This document shows, piece after piece, positions 1-8,064 of a stretch of DNA of 34,593 nucleotides. The stretch is from assembly GCA_017531315.1 (NCBI GenBank), contig JAFXLH010000081.1:1-34593 (forward strand). Direction: 5' to 3'. Under the pieces are notes generated by a model that did no database searches, had not been told where the DNA came from, and saw only the letters and a list, made by a program, of their open reading frames with translations. How positions within the stretch are numbered: the first letter of the stretch is position 1; each line of letters opens with the position of its first letter. Made by a program: the position numbers and the translations under genes. Source of the stretch: Bacillota bacterium (lineage in GTDB: Bacteria; Bacillota; Dehalobacteriia; UBA4068).

Positions 1-43
1 CCGCGCCTGCAAAAAGACGAAAACTTCATCATCACGCTGGAAC

Positions 44-70
44 AAAAAAGCCACTCCATTCGGAGTGGCT
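44..70 (-). terminator. Intrinsic terminator after recN
   Basis: A perfect 9-bp stem (arms at 49-57 and 62-70, 4-nt loop) is followed on the minus strand by six T residues (44-49). It lies 14 bases past the recN stop and ends the nadK-argR-recN unit. The plus-strand side has only a short T run, so it probably works mainly leftward. Bases 1-43 hold no gene I can name. Confidence 0.85.
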
Positions 71-83
71 TTAATTATGCTTA

Positions 84-1736
84 TTACGCCTCCAGCAGCA
101 TTTCGCGGGCCTGGGCGATGGTGATATCGGTGATCTCCGCGCCTGCGATCATGCGGGCGATCTCTTCCACGCGCTCTTCGCCGCTGATGCGCCGCGCGCG
201 GGATACGGTGCGCCCACCTTCCACCGCTTTGCTGATATGGATCTGATCCGCCGCCTTGGCCGCCAGCAGCGCGGCATGGCTGACGCAGATGGCCTGCGTG
301 GTGCGGCCGACCAGCGCCAGACGCTCGGCTACTGCAGAAAGGGCTCTGCCGCCGAGGCCGCTGTCCACTTCGTCGAAGACCAGCGTCGGTACCTGATCCA
401 GCTGGGAAAGCACTACCTTCATCCCCAGCACGATGCGCGAGAGCTCGCCGCCGGATGCCGTCTTGCTCACCGGCTCGAAGCCTTCGCCCGGGTTGGGGCA
501 GATCATGAACTGGGCGCGCTCATTGCCGTGGCGGCTGGGCGCGGTGGGCGGCAGGTCTACGCGGAACTGGGCATGCGGCATGCACAGCTGCACCAGCTCG
601 GCGGTGATAGCGGCAGAGAGCCGCTCCGCCGCAGCCGCACGCAGGGCGCTGAGCTGCTTAGCTTGTGCCGCATAGGCGGCTTCCGCTGCCGCCAGCTCCT
701 CTTCCAGCTGCGCCGAGCTTTCGCTCAAGTCGCGCAGCTCCTGCAATTCCTGCTCCGCCTCTTTGCGGTAGGCGATCAGGTCGTCGATGCTCTTCTGATA
801 CTTTTTACGCAGTCGCTGCAGCTGAGCCAGGCGGCTTTCCACCTCGTCCTGACGGCGGCTGTCACCACCGATGCTGTCGCGATAGCGGGATACTTCCATA
901 GCGATATCGTCTGCTTCGTAATAGAGGGAATCGGCGCGATCCGCCAGCTCCTGCAGCTGCTCATCCATCGCCGCAGCCTGCTTCAGGGATAGCGCGGCCA
1001 GACGCAGCTGGGTGCAGGCCTGATCGGAAAGGGCGGTTACTACCTCATCGCTGAGGGCCGTCAGCTTTTCGCTGCTGGCCAGACGGCGGCTTTCCGCCAT
1101 CAGCTGCTCCTCTTCCCCGGCGACCAGACGCGCCTTCTTCAGCTCTTCGCATTGGAAGGCCAGCCAGTCGATGCGCTGCTCACGCGCCGCACCGTTCTTT
1201 TCATAATCATCCAGCGCCTTGCGCGCCGCATCCAGCCGGGCATAGGCAGCGGCGGTCTGCTGCTTGGCGCCAAGCAGTGCCTCACCGCCGAAGTTATCCA
1301 GCAGCTGCAGCTGCTTGTCCTCTTCCAGCAGCGACATATGCTCCATCTGCCCGTGGATATTGATCAGCAAGCGCCCCAGCTGGCGCAGCTGTGCCAGCGT
1401 GACGGTGCGGCCGTTGAGGCGGCAGATATTGCGCCCGCCGCGCACCAGCTCACGGGAGAGGATGACCGTATCTTCCACATCCGCGCCGGCAGCCAGCAGC
1501 AGCTCCTGCGCTTCTGCCGGATACGGGGCAAAGAAGCTACCCTCGATCAGCGAGCGATCGCAGCCATCGCGGATAAAGCCATCGCCGCCGCGGCCGCCGA
1601 TCAGCAGCGATACCGCGTCGATCATCAGCGATTTGCCCGCGCCGGTCTCACCGGTGATGGCATTCAGCCCCTCACCCAGCTGCACCCGGCTCTGCTCGAT
1701 CAGGGCAAAATTTTCTACATACAGTTCGGCAAGCAT
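84..1736 (-). CDS. recN: DNA repair protein RecN
   Basis: SMC-like ATPase that acts early in recombinational repair of double-strand breaks, tethering broken ends. The 550-residue length is normal for the family. An N-terminal Walker A (GETGAGKS, residues 29-36) follows the typical start MLAELYVENFALI. A long central coiled-coil region is rich in Ala, Glu, Gln and Leu. The C-terminal ATPase half carries the signature SGGELSR and a Walker B/D-loop segment (LVFDEVDSGLGGRA). The stop is doubled (two TAA codons in tandem). It starts 16 bases after argR and is the last gene of nadK-argR-recN, an order common in Bacillota, where spoIVB and spo0A often follow. Here a terminator follows at once. Confidence 0.97.
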   Translation of the reverse strand: MLAELYVENFALIEQSRVQLGEGLNAITGETGAGKSLMIDAVSLLIGGRGGDGFIRDGCDRSLIEGSFFAPYPAEAQELLLAAGADVEDTVILSRELVRGGRNICRLNGRTVTLAQLRQLGRLLINIHGQMEHMSLLEEDKQLQLLDNFGGEALLGAKQQTAAAYARLDAARKALDDYEKNGAAREQRIDWLAFQCEELKKARLVAGEEEQLMAESRRLASSEKLTALSDEVVTALSDQACTQLRLAALSLKQAAAMDEQLQELADRADSLYYEADDIAMEVSRYRDSIGGDSRRQDEVESRLAQLQRLRKKYQKSIDDLIAYRKEAEQELQELRDLSESSAQLEEELAAAEAAYAAQAKQLSALRAAAAERLSAAITAELVQLCMPHAQFRVDLPPTAPSRHGNERAQFMICPNPGEGFEPVSKTASGGELSRIVLGMKVVLSQLDQVPTLVFDEVDSGLGGRALSAVAERLALVGRTTQAICVSHAALLAAKAADQIHISKAVEGGRTVSRARRISGEERVEEIARMIAGAEITDITIAQAREMLLEA

Positions 1737-1752
1737 GGTTCCAGCCTCCGCT

Positions 1753-2208
1753 TTACAGGGCCAATTCCTGGATCTTGCGCATCAGGGCATGGCAATCGTC
1801 ATTTTCATGCGCCAGCATAAAGATGGTATCGTCACCGGCGATGGAGCCGGCAAATTCGGAAAAGCCGAGGCCTTCGATGCAGGCGGCAACGCCCTGCGCC
1901 GCGCCGGGCAGCGTGCGGATGACGATGATGAAGTGGGTGATCTCCATGCGCAGCAGGTTATCGCGCAGCATACGCTTGGCGCGCTCCAGATTATTGCCGG
2001 AGATGCTTTCCGGCGGCAGGCTGTAGCGGAAGCCGCCATCGCCGCCCGCCACTTTGATCAGGCCCATTTCCTTAATATCGCGGGAGATGGTGGCCTGAGT
2101 GATATTAAAGCCGTGATGACGCAGCTCGTCCGTCAGCTGGCACTGCGTTTCGATCGGCTTCTGGCTGATAATATCGCGGATAACTTTCTGTCTGCTGCTT
2201 TTGACCAT
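1753..2208 (-). CDS. argR: Arginine repressor ArgR
   Basis: Arginine-responsive transcription factor that represses arginine synthesis and, in many Bacillota, activates its breakdown; it works as a hexamer. The 151-residue length is standard. The N-terminal winged-helix domain contains QATISRDIKEMGLIKV (about residues 38-53). The C-terminal oligomerisation and arginine-binding domain shows the TLPGAAQ and GSIAGDDTIF motifs, including the GDD that contacts arginine. The start has a strong GGAGGT site 10 bases upstream. It sits between nadK and recN, as in many Firmicutes. No ARG box was identified in its 53-base upstream gap. Confidence 0.97.
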   Translation of the reverse strand: MVKSSRQKVIRDIISQKPIETQCQLTDELRHHGFNITQATISRDIKEMGLIKVAGGDGGFRYSLPPESISGNNLERAKRMLRDNLLRMEITHFIIVIRTLPGAAQGVAACIEGLGFSEFAGSIAGDDTIFMLAHENDDCHALMRKIQELAL

Positions 2209-2261
2209 GGGTAGTTACCTCCAAATATATTGATCCCCTGCATCAGGGGGCGATTCCCAAA

Positions 2262-3104
2262 TTACTCGTTACGATAGAGCTTTTCTTTGATGCGGCTGAA
2301 GTAGTGGCCTTCGCCGAAGCGCACCATCTTCACATGATGCTCCGCCGCGCCTATCTGCAGCCGGTCGCCCGCCTGCAGGGCGCAGCAGCCCTGCCCGTCG
2401 GCGGTGAGCAGGCCGCGCTCGCTGCCGTGGCAGCATATCTCCACCCGGCTATTGGGGCCGATAACCAGCGGGCGGGAGAAAAAGCTGTGCGGGCAGATGG
2501 GCACCAGCAGCAGCACATCCGTACCCGGCGCCACCAGCGGTCCGCCGGCCGAGAAGGCATAGCCGGTAGAGCCGGTGGGCGTGGCCACGATAATGCCGTC
2601 CGCCTGATAATTGTGCAGCATCTCGCCGTCTACCGTTACCTCCAGCTGCACGGTGCGCGAATACTCCAGATTGTTGATGACAAGATCATTCAGCGCCACG
2701 AAGCTCTCGCCGCTGCCGTCTTTGCGGATAAGGCTGCCGCTGAGCAGCATCCGCTGCTCAGTGCGATAGCTGCCGCTGAGCAGCTGCGGTATCACTTCTT
2801 CCAGCTGTTCCGGCTCGGTCTCGGCCAAAAAGCCCAGCTTGCCTAAATTGACGCCCAGCAGCGCCACGCCGTAGGGCGCCAGCGCGCGGCCGGCCGCCAG
2901 TATCGAGCCATCGCCGCCTAATACTACCGCCACCTCACAGCCGGAAAAGTCTATCTCCGCCAGCTGGCGCAGCTCCAGCGGCTCGCCAAATACGCCCTCG
3001 CAGACCGCCCCGTGGGCTTTCAGCAGGTAGAGCGCCTGATGAGCTATCTGCAGATTCTCCGCCTTTTTGCCGTTATACAAAACTGCACAGCGCAAATTCA
3101 TCAT
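2262..3104 (-). CDS. nadK: NAD kinase
   Basis: Phosphorylates NAD to NADP (ATP or polyphosphate donor) in the cytosol. The 280-residue length is typical. The nucleotide-binding motif is GGDGS at residues 63-67 (GGDGT in most members), followed by GVNLGKLGFL. The usual NE pair is ND here (LNDLVI, residues 138-143). The conserved block DGIIVATPTGSTGYAFSAGGP lies near 169-189. The ribosome-binding site is odd: CGGAG directly abuts the first of two tandem ATG codons, so initiation may use the second ATG or a later codon. A hairpin with a T tract ends only 6 bases upstream of the start and a consensus promoter lies just beyond it. First gene of nadK-argR-recN. Confidence 0.95.
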   Translation of the reverse strand: MMNLRCAVLYNGKKAENLQIAHQALYLLKAHGAVCEGVFGEPLELRQLAEIDFSGCEVAVVLGGDGSILAAGRALAPYGVALLGVNLGKLGFLAETEPEQLEEVIPQLLSGSYRTEQRMLLSGSLIRKDGSGESFVALNDLVINNLEYSRTVQLEVTVDGEMLHNYQADGIIVATPTGSTGYAFSAGGPLVAPGTDVLLLVPICPHSFFSRPLVIGPNSRVEICCHGSERGLLTADGQGCCALQAGDRLQIGAAEHHVKMVRFGEGHYFSRIKEKLYRNE

Positions 3105-3110
3105 CTCCGT

Positions 3111-3146
3111 AAAAAATGGCCGGTAACCAATATTAAGTTACCGGCC
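3111..3146 (-). terminator. Hairpin plus T tract between tlyA and nadK
   Basis: A perfect 10-bp stem (3118-3127 with 3137-3146, 9-base loop) is followed on the minus strand by six T residues (3111-3116). It has every feature of an intrinsic terminator for the rbgA-to-tlyA operon. However, a good promoter (3158-3186) starts transcription about 5 bases before this hairpin, and the nadK ribosome-binding site follows the T tract immediately. The hairpin would therefore also be the whole 5' leader of nadK and could act as an attenuator or a 5' stabilising stem. Confidence 0.8.
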
Positions 3147-3157
3147 CTCATATACAC

Positions 3158-3186
3158 ATTTTACATCAATATACATGAATATGCAA
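3158..3186 (-). promoter_or_regulatory. Putative sigma-A promoter for nadK-argR-recN
   Basis: On the minus strand TTGCAT (3181-3186), a 17-base spacer and TAAAAT (3158-3163) match the housekeeping promoter pattern in an AT-rich gap after tlyA. The start site is expected near 3151, just ahead of the hairpin at 3118-3146. Confidence 0.6.
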
Positions 3187-3204
3187 GGAATATTTGCATA
3201 AAAT

Positions 3205-4014
3205 TCATTTACCCAAATGCTCTGCCGCCGCGGCTACGATCGCTTCCGCATGCAGCTCCGGCTGGGGATGCGTACCCTTCTTCGCCAGCAGCAGATACTC
3301 GATATTGCCTTCCGGCCCGGTGATGGGAGAGAAATCCAGCCCGATCGGCGTCACGCCCATTTCCGGGCAGGCGGCGAGTATGCCCTGCACCACTTCTAAG
3401 TGCGTAGCGGCATCGCGTACCACGCCCTTTTTGCCCACCTTATCGCGCCCGGCCTCGAACTGCGGCTTGATCAGCGCTACCAGCAGGCCGTCCTCTTTGA
3501 GGCAATGCTGCAAAGCGGAGGGCAGCAGCACCTTCAGCGAGATGAACGAGGCATCCACCACGATCATATCCACGGGCGGCGAGATCAGCTCCGCATCCAA
3601 ATAGCGGGCATTGGTCTTTTCCATCACGGTGACGCGCTCATCCTGACGCAGCTTCCACGCCAGCTGTCCGTAGCCCACATCCACCGCATAAACATGCGCC
3701 GCACCGTTCTGCAGCGCGCAATCGGTGAAGCCGCCGGTGGAAGCGCCGATATCCAGCACCCGCAGGCCGGTCATATCCAGATCGAACACCTGCACCGCCT
3801 TGGCCAGCTTCAGCCCGCCGCGGGAGACAAAGGGCAGGCGCTCGCCGGTGAGGCGGATATTTACATCTTCCGGGTAGTTCTGCCCCGGCTTATCCGCCCG
3901 CTGCTCGCCGATCCACACCTCGCCGGCCATAATGGCGGCCTTGGCGGCATCGCGCCCGGTGAACAGCCCGCGCTCTACCAATATCTGATCCAGTCTTTTC
4001 TTCTCTTTAGCCAT
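3205..4014 (-). CDS. tlyA: TlyA family rRNA 2'-O-methyltransferase
   Basis: SAM-dependent rRNA ribose methyltransferase of the TlyA/HlyA family, known in mycobacteria to modify 16S and 23S rRNA and often mislabelled hemolysin. The 269 residues comprise an N-terminal S4 RNA-binding domain (about 7-64) and an FtsJ/RrmJ-like domain. The latter shows SRGGLKL (64-70), the SAM-binding stretch VLDIGASTGGFTDC (86-99), VDVGYGQLAW, VDASFISL and KPQFE. The ribosome-binding site CGGAG lies 5 bases before the ATG. It is 24 bases after dxs and last in its operon; dxs-tlyA-nadK-argR-recN is a conserved Bacillota order. Confidence 0.95.
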   Translation of the reverse strand: MAKEKKRLDQILVERGLFTGRDAAKAAIMAGEVWIGEQRADKPGQNYPEDVNIRLTGERLPFVSRGGLKLAKAVQVFDLDMTGLRVLDIGASTGGFTDCALQNGAAHVYAVDVGYGQLAWKLRQDERVTVMEKTNARYLDAELISPPVDMIVVDASFISLKVLLPSALQHCLKEDGLLVALIKPQFEAGRDKVGKKGVVRDAATHLEVVQGILAACPEMGVTPIGLDFSPITGPEGNIEYLLLAKKGTHPQPELHAEAIVAAAAEHLGK

Positions 4015-4038
4015 AATAACTCCGTTTACTTATTGCGC

Positions 4039-5904
4039 CTATTTATTGAACCAGCGTTCCTGTATCTGCGCCGCCAGATTCAGCGCGGTGAGGCCGTAGC
4101 GCTGGAACAGCTGATCGCGGGTAGCCTGCTGGATGAATGCTTTGGGGAAGCCGATGCTCAGCACGTCCACGCTATTTGGCAGCGCGGCGCGGCAGGCTTC
4201 GCCGAAGCCGCCATCGACGATATTATCTTCGATAGTGGCAATACGCGGGCAGCTCGCGGCCACTTCCATCAGCTCCGCCGGCAGCGGCTGCAGGAAGCGC
4301 GCATTATAGACCGCCGCCTTGATGCCCTGCTTCAAGAGCAGCTCGGCCGCCTTTTCCGCCACGGCGCACATCGGGCCCACGGCGAAGATGGCGCAGTCCG
4401 CGCCGCTTTTGCGCAGCTCCGCATGTCCGTAGACCAGCGGCTCGCCCAAGCTTCCCACTTCCGCCTTGCCGCGCGGGTAGCGCATGACAACCGGCGCATC
4501 GAGGCTTACCGCATAGGGCAGCATCGCCTGCAGCTCGGCGGCATTTTTCGGTGCCAGCATGGTCAGGCCGGGGATGGAGCGGAGGAAGGAGATATCGAAG
4601 ATACCCTGATGCGTTTCGCCGTCATCGCCCACGATACCGGCGCGATCCAGCGCGATCACCACCGGCAGCTGCGGCATGCAGATATCGTGCAGCAGCTGGT
4701 CATAGGCGCGCTGCAGGAAGGAGGAATAGAGCGCCACGATGGGGCGCGCCCCGCCTGCCGCCAGACCGGAGGCGAAGGTGAGCGCATGCTCTTCGGCAAT
4801 GCCCACGTCGAAGAAGCGCTGCGGGTGCTGCTCGGCAAAGGCGGCAAGGCCGGTGCCGATGCTCATAGCGGCGGTGATGCCGACGATGCGCTCATCCTTT
4901 GCCGCCATATCCACCATCGCTTCGGAAAAAGCATTGGTATAGCTGTAATCTTTATGCAGCACCTTGCCGCTTTCGATATCGAAAGGCGCGGTGCCGTGGA
5001 AGCGTTCCGGATGCTCCTCGGCCGGGGCATAGCCGTGGCCCTTATGCGTCAGCACATGCAGCAGCACCGGGCCGTCCACCTCTTTGGCGCGGGAGAACAT
5101 CTCGATCAGCGCCGGGATATCGTGGCCGTCCACCGGGCCCATATAGTTCAAGCCCATTTCTTCAAAGAGCAGGCCTTCGCGGTTCAGCGTATTGCTCTTT
5201 ACCGCGTCTTTGGTAATATCCAGCGCGCGGAACAGCGGCTTGCCCACCAGCGGGATATTGGGCAGGCTCTGCTTCACGCCCTTTTTCAGCTTCAGATAGC
5301 CGGGAGAAGTACGCATCCGCAGCAGGTATTTGGCCAGCGCGCCCACATTGGGGTCGATGCTCATCTCATTATCGTTTAAAACCACGATCATCTTGGTCTG
5401 GTTGAAGCCGACATTGTTCAGCCCTTCCCAGGCCAGACCGCCGGTCAGCGCGCCGTCGCCGATCACCGCCACCACCTGATGGTCGCGCCCGGCAATATCA
5501 CGCGCCGCCGCCAGACCCAGCGCCGCCGAAATGGAGGTGCTGGCGTGCCCCGTCTCGATCACGTCGTAGGGGCTCTCGCAGCGCTTGGGGAAGCCGCTAA
5601 GGCCTGCCACGCTGCGCAGGGTGGTAAAAGCCTCGCGGCGGCCGGTGATGATCTTATGCGTATAGCACTGATGCCCCACGTCCCATACCAGCTGGTCGGT
5701 GGGCGTATCGAAGGCATAATGCAGCGCCAGCGTCAGCTCCACCGCGCCTAAGTTGGGCGCCAGATGCCCGCCGCGCACGCTCACCACCTGAATGATGTAT
5801 TCGCGCAGCTCGGCAGCGAGCTGATCCAGCTGCTCCACGCTTAAACGGCGCAGGTCGGCCGGGTCATTGATCTGCGGCAATAATTTTTCCTGCAAATTTT
5901 CCAT
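4039..5904 (-). CDS. dxs: 1-deoxy-D-xylulose-5-phosphate synthase
   Basis: First enzyme of the MEP isoprenoid pathway: condenses pyruvate and glyceraldehyde-3-phosphate, using thiamine diphosphate, to DXP. DXP also feeds thiamine and pyridoxal synthesis. The 621 residues match the family. Visible features are WDVGHQCYTHKIITGR (about 74-89), the thiamine diphosphate/Mg motif GDGALTGG (149-156) with its distal Asn, and the pyrimidine-domain segment DRAGIVGDDGETHQG. It follows yraN by 19 bases, with GAGGT before the ATG. Its lipid products ultimately supply undecaprenyl phosphate for the wall cluster at the other end of the window. Confidence 0.98.
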   Translation of the reverse strand: MENLQEKLLPQINDPADLRRLSVEQLDQLAAELREYIIQVVSVRGGHLAPNLGAVELTLALHYAFDTPTDQLVWDVGHQCYTHKIITGRREAFTTLRSVAGLSGFPKRCESPYDVIETGHASTSISAALGLAAARDIAGRDHQVVAVIGDGALTGGLAWEGLNNVGFNQTKMIVVLNDNEMSIDPNVGALAKYLLRMRTSPGYLKLKKGVKQSLPNIPLVGKPLFRALDITKDAVKSNTLNREGLLFEEMGLNYMGPVDGHDIPALIEMFSRAKEVDGPVLLHVLTHKGHGYAPAEEHPERFHGTAPFDIESGKVLHKDYSYTNAFSEAMVDMAAKDERIVGITAAMSIGTGLAAFAEQHPQRFFDVGIAEEHALTFASGLAAGGARPIVALYSSFLQRAYDQLLHDICMPQLPVVIALDRAGIVGDDGETHQGIFDISFLRSIPGLTMLAPKNAAELQAMLPYAVSLDAPVVMRYPRGKAEVGSLGEPLVYGHAELRKSGADCAIFAVGPMCAVAEKAAELLLKQGIKAAVYNARFLQPLPAELMEVAASCPRIATIEDNIVDGGFGEACRAALPNSVDVLSIGFPKAFIQQATRDQLFQRYGLTALNLAAQIQERWFNK

Positions 5905-5923
5905 TTGTACCTCTTTATCGCTT

Positions 5924-6271
5924 TTAAAGCAAAAAATCCTCTATCAGTTCCACTTCCCCCTGCGGCAGCAGCACCGCCGCAGAGATGAAGCAGCATTCGG
6001 GCTCGGATGCATAATTCTCGGCCAGATAGCAGGCGGCGGCTTTGGCGATCTGCCCGCGCTTATGCGCGTTCACCGCTTCCTGCGGGGCGCCGTGCGCGCT
6101 GCCGCGCCGCGCCTTCACTTCCACAAAGCAGAGCTTCCCGCCCAGCTTTGCGATAATATCCACTTCGCCGTAGCGGCAGCGCCAGTTGCGGGCGACTATC
6201 TCGTAGCCTGCCTGCTGCAGCGCCTGCGCCGCCAGCTCTTCGCCGCGCTTACCGGTGCTCAGATTGCTCAT
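5924..6271 (-). CDS. yraN: YraN/UPF0102 family endonuclease-like protein
   Basis: Small protein (115 residues) of the UPF0102 family, with a restriction-endonuclease-like fold and no firmly assigned role. It shows GKRGEELAAQALQQAGYEIV at the N-terminus, then GEVDIIA and FVEVKAR, which together form the D-(D/E)xK nuclease core. The ATG at 6271 is chosen because AAGGAG lies 7 bases upstream and because it begins one base after the rnhB stop; a longer frame upstream only overlaps rnhB. The rnhB-yraN pairing is common in bacteria. Confidence 0.92.
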   Translation of the reverse strand: MSNLSTGKRGEELAAQALQQAGYEIVARNWRCRYGEVDIIAKLGGKLCFVEVKARRGSAHGAPQEAVNAHKRGQIAKAAACYLAENYASEPECCFISAAVLLPQGEVELIEDFLL

Positions 6272-6272
6272 A

Positions 6273-7028
6273 TCACTGCTCCTTGCCGGTAAAGCTGAGC
6301 CGCTGGATGGGCGACGGGCCGCACTCGCGCACCGCCTGCCGATGCTTGGCGGTGGGGTAGCCCTTGTGCCCGGCATAGCCGTAGGCGGGGTACATAGCGT
6401 CGAACTTCTGCATGATGCGGTCGCGGTGATTCTTGGCGAGGATGCTGGCCGCAGCGATGGAAACGCTCACCGCGTCGCCGTGGACAAGCCCCGTCTGCGG
6501 GATGCCGATATGCGGTATCTCCAGCGCATCGATCAGCAGATGCTGCGGCTGCACCGTTAGCTTATTCACCGCGCGGCGCATCGCCAGCAGGGCCGCCTGC
6601 AGAATATTGATCTCGTCTATCTTCTCGTGGTTCACACCGGCCACCGCCCAGGCAATGGCCTTTTGCTTGATCTGCTCTTCCAGCTGCAGGCGCACCTTTT
6701 CGCTGAGCTTCTTCGAATCGTCCAGCTGCCAGATGCGGCAATCCAGCGGCAGGATAACCGCCGCCGCCACTACCGGCCCGGCCAGCGGCCCGCGCCCGGC
6801 CTCATCGATGCCGCAGATCAGCGTAGTGCCGCGTTCCTGCAGCCAGCGCTCATAGGCGCTCATGGCGATGAGGCGCTGCTCTTCGGCGGCGCGGCGGGCT
6901 AAGTGCGCCTCTGCCACAGCGCGGAATTCGGCGTCTTCATGCTCGGCCAGCGCCTCCACTACGCCCAGCGGCGCATCGAAGCTTTTGCAAATGCGTTTGG
7001 CAGCTGCCAGCTCACTGCTTCTGCTCAT
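6273..7028 (-). CDS. rnhB: Ribonuclease HII
   Basis: Cleaves RNA in RNA-DNA hybrids and removes ribonucleotides misincorporated in DNA. The 251 residues include an N-terminal extension of about 70 residues, as in Bacillus RnhB. The catalytic start is CGIDEAGRGPLAGP, with the Asp-Glu pair. Further motifs are DDSKKLSEK, LIDAL and AAASILAKNHRD. The start at 7028 is set by GGAGG 6 bases upstream and overlaps the end of rbgA by 17 bases, implying translational coupling. A longer open frame upstream has no ribosome-binding site. The rbgA-rnhB-yraN order is common in Firmicutes. Confidence 0.96.
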   Translation of the reverse strand: MSRSSELAAAKRICKSFDAPLGVVEALAEHEDAEFRAVAEAHLARRAAEEQRLIAMSAYERWLQERGTTLICGIDEAGRGPLAGPVVAAAVILPLDCRIWQLDDSKKLSEKVRLQLEEQIKQKAIAWAVAGVNHEKIDEINILQAALLAMRRAVNKLTVQPQHLLIDALEIPHIGIPQTGLVHGDAVSVSIAAASILAKNHRDRIMQKFDAMYPAYGYAGHKGYPTAKHRQAVRECGPSPIQRLSFTGKEQ

Positions 7029-7962
7029 CGGCGGCCTCCGCGAATACTTCATCCGCCTTTTCCAAAGAGAGGCGGCCCAGCTTGCCGGCGCGGTATTCCT
7101 GCAGCAGGATCGGCGCGGCGTCTTCATAGCGCACGGTGCCGCCGGGGCCCAGGAGACCGCGGCTGCGGCCGATGGCGGTGAAGATCTCATCCGCCGTTTC
7201 CGGCAGTTCTTTCAGCTTATAGCGCTCCATCAGCGCCTGCGGAGCATTATCCTTCAGCCACAGCGCCAGATCGCCCGCCACCTGATACATGGGGAAGGCG
7301 GCATCGCTGATGCAGCCGATGACAGCGAGGCAAAAGGCGGTATGATAATTGGCAAAACGCGGCCAGAGCAGGCCGGGAGTATCGAGCAGCTCTACGCCGG
7401 CGCCGGTTTTCACCCACTGGCGGCCACGGGTGACGCCGGGCTTGTTGCCGGTTTTGGCCGAAGACTTGGGCGAGAGCGCATTGATGACGGTGGACTTGCC
7501 GCAGTTGGGCACGCCGATGATCATAGCACGCGGATCACGCGGCTGCAGGCCCTTGCGTACCAGCTTTTCGCGGAAGGGCTTGCCGGCCTTCAGCAGGGCG
7601 GCCTGCAGATCTTTTAAGCCCTCTTTGCGCGCGGCATTTACCGCTACCGGGATATAGCCTTCTTTCTTATAGCGGGCGATCCACAGCTTGGTCTGCTGCG
7701 GGTCGGCGAGGTCGGCCTTGTTCAGCAGCAGCAGATGCGGCTTGCGCTTGGCATACTGCGCCAGATCGGGGTTGCGGCTGCTGAAGGGTGCGCGGGCGTC
7801 CACCACTTCCACCAGCATATCTACCAGCGCCAGATCCTCTTCCATACCGCGGCGGGCCTTGACCATATGGCCGGGGTACCAGTGGATCTGCTGATGGTAG
7901 CCGCGGGTCACGGTATCGCCGCTTTGCATTTCCTGCAGCAGTTCGTCGTATTTTTCGCTCAT
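7012..7962 (-). CDS. rbgA: Ribosome biogenesis GTPase RbgA (YlqF)
   Basis: Circularly permuted GTPase needed for late assembly of the 50S subunit in Bacillota. The motifs come in permuted order: G4 NKAD at residues 81-84, G1 GVPNCGKST (150-158), G3 DTPG (194-197). The N-terminal HWYPGHMVKA stretch and the C-terminal helical RNA-binding region are typical; length is 316 residues. A GAGAGG site lies 8 bases before the ATG. It leads the operon rbgA-rnhB-yraN-dxs-tlyA, under an extended -10 promoter at 8025-8054. Confidence 0.97.
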   Translation of the reverse strand: MSEKYDELLQEMQSGDTVTRGYHQQIHWYPGHMVKARRGMEEDLALVDMLVEVVDARAPFSSRNPDLAQYAKRKPHLLLLNKADLADPQQTKLWIARYKKEGYIPVAVNAARKEGLKDLQAALLKAGKPFREKLVRKGLQPRDPRAMIIGVPNCGKSTVINALSPKSSAKTGNKPGVTRGRQWVKTGAGVELLDTPGLLWPRFANYHTAFCLAVIGCISDAAFPMYQVAGDLALWLKDNAPQALMERYKLKELPETADEIFTAIGRSRGLLGPGGTVRYEDAAPILLQEYRAGKLGRLSLEKADEVFAEAADEQKQ

Positions 7963-7998
7963 CGTAAAAACCTCTCTTATAGCTTAAAAGCGCGCAAA

Positions 7999-8026
7999 AT
8001 GCGGCCAGAATATCATCTGACCGCAT
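7999..8026 (-). terminator. Hairpin after aroK, overlapping the rbgA promoter
   Basis: An 11-bp stem with one wobble pair (7999-8009 with 8016-8026, 6-base loop) lies 38 bases past the aroK stop. It is followed on the minus strand by TTTT, GCGCGC and TTTT, a weak T tract. It overlaps the -10 element of the rbgA promoter, so only read-through transcripts from aroK can form it fully. It is probably a weak aroK terminator. Confidence 0.5.
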
Positions 8027-8054
8027 TATACCACAAATGTTGCACACTTGCCAA
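8025..8054 (-). promoter_or_regulatory. Promoter of the rbgA operon
   Basis: On the minus strand TTGGCA (8049-8054), an 18-base spacer and a perfect TATAAT (8025-8030). A TG one base upstream of the -10 makes it an extended -10 promoter. The start is expected near 8018, leaving a leader of about 55 bases before rbgA. Confidence 0.75.
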
Positions 8055-8064
8055 TATTAAGCTG

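Noticed and set aside
1-83. Open reading through the left edge on the plus strand that could be the end of a convergent gene
   Set aside because: Too short to recognise; frames remain open or stop at 74 without any motif, so no gene is called.
2235-2249. Small CCCCTG/CAGGGG hairpin between nadK and argR
   Set aside because: Only 6 bp with a 3-base loop and no T tract; not convincing as a terminator, and no ARG box could be matched.
3400-5379. Long plus-strand open frame opposite dxs and tlyA, and similar ones opposite recN, aspS, hisS, relA, murA and murC
   Set aside because: They lie antisense to clearly homologous genes, have no family motifs and low-complexity composition rich in His, Gln, Arg and Ala, as expected from mirror frames of GC-rich genes.
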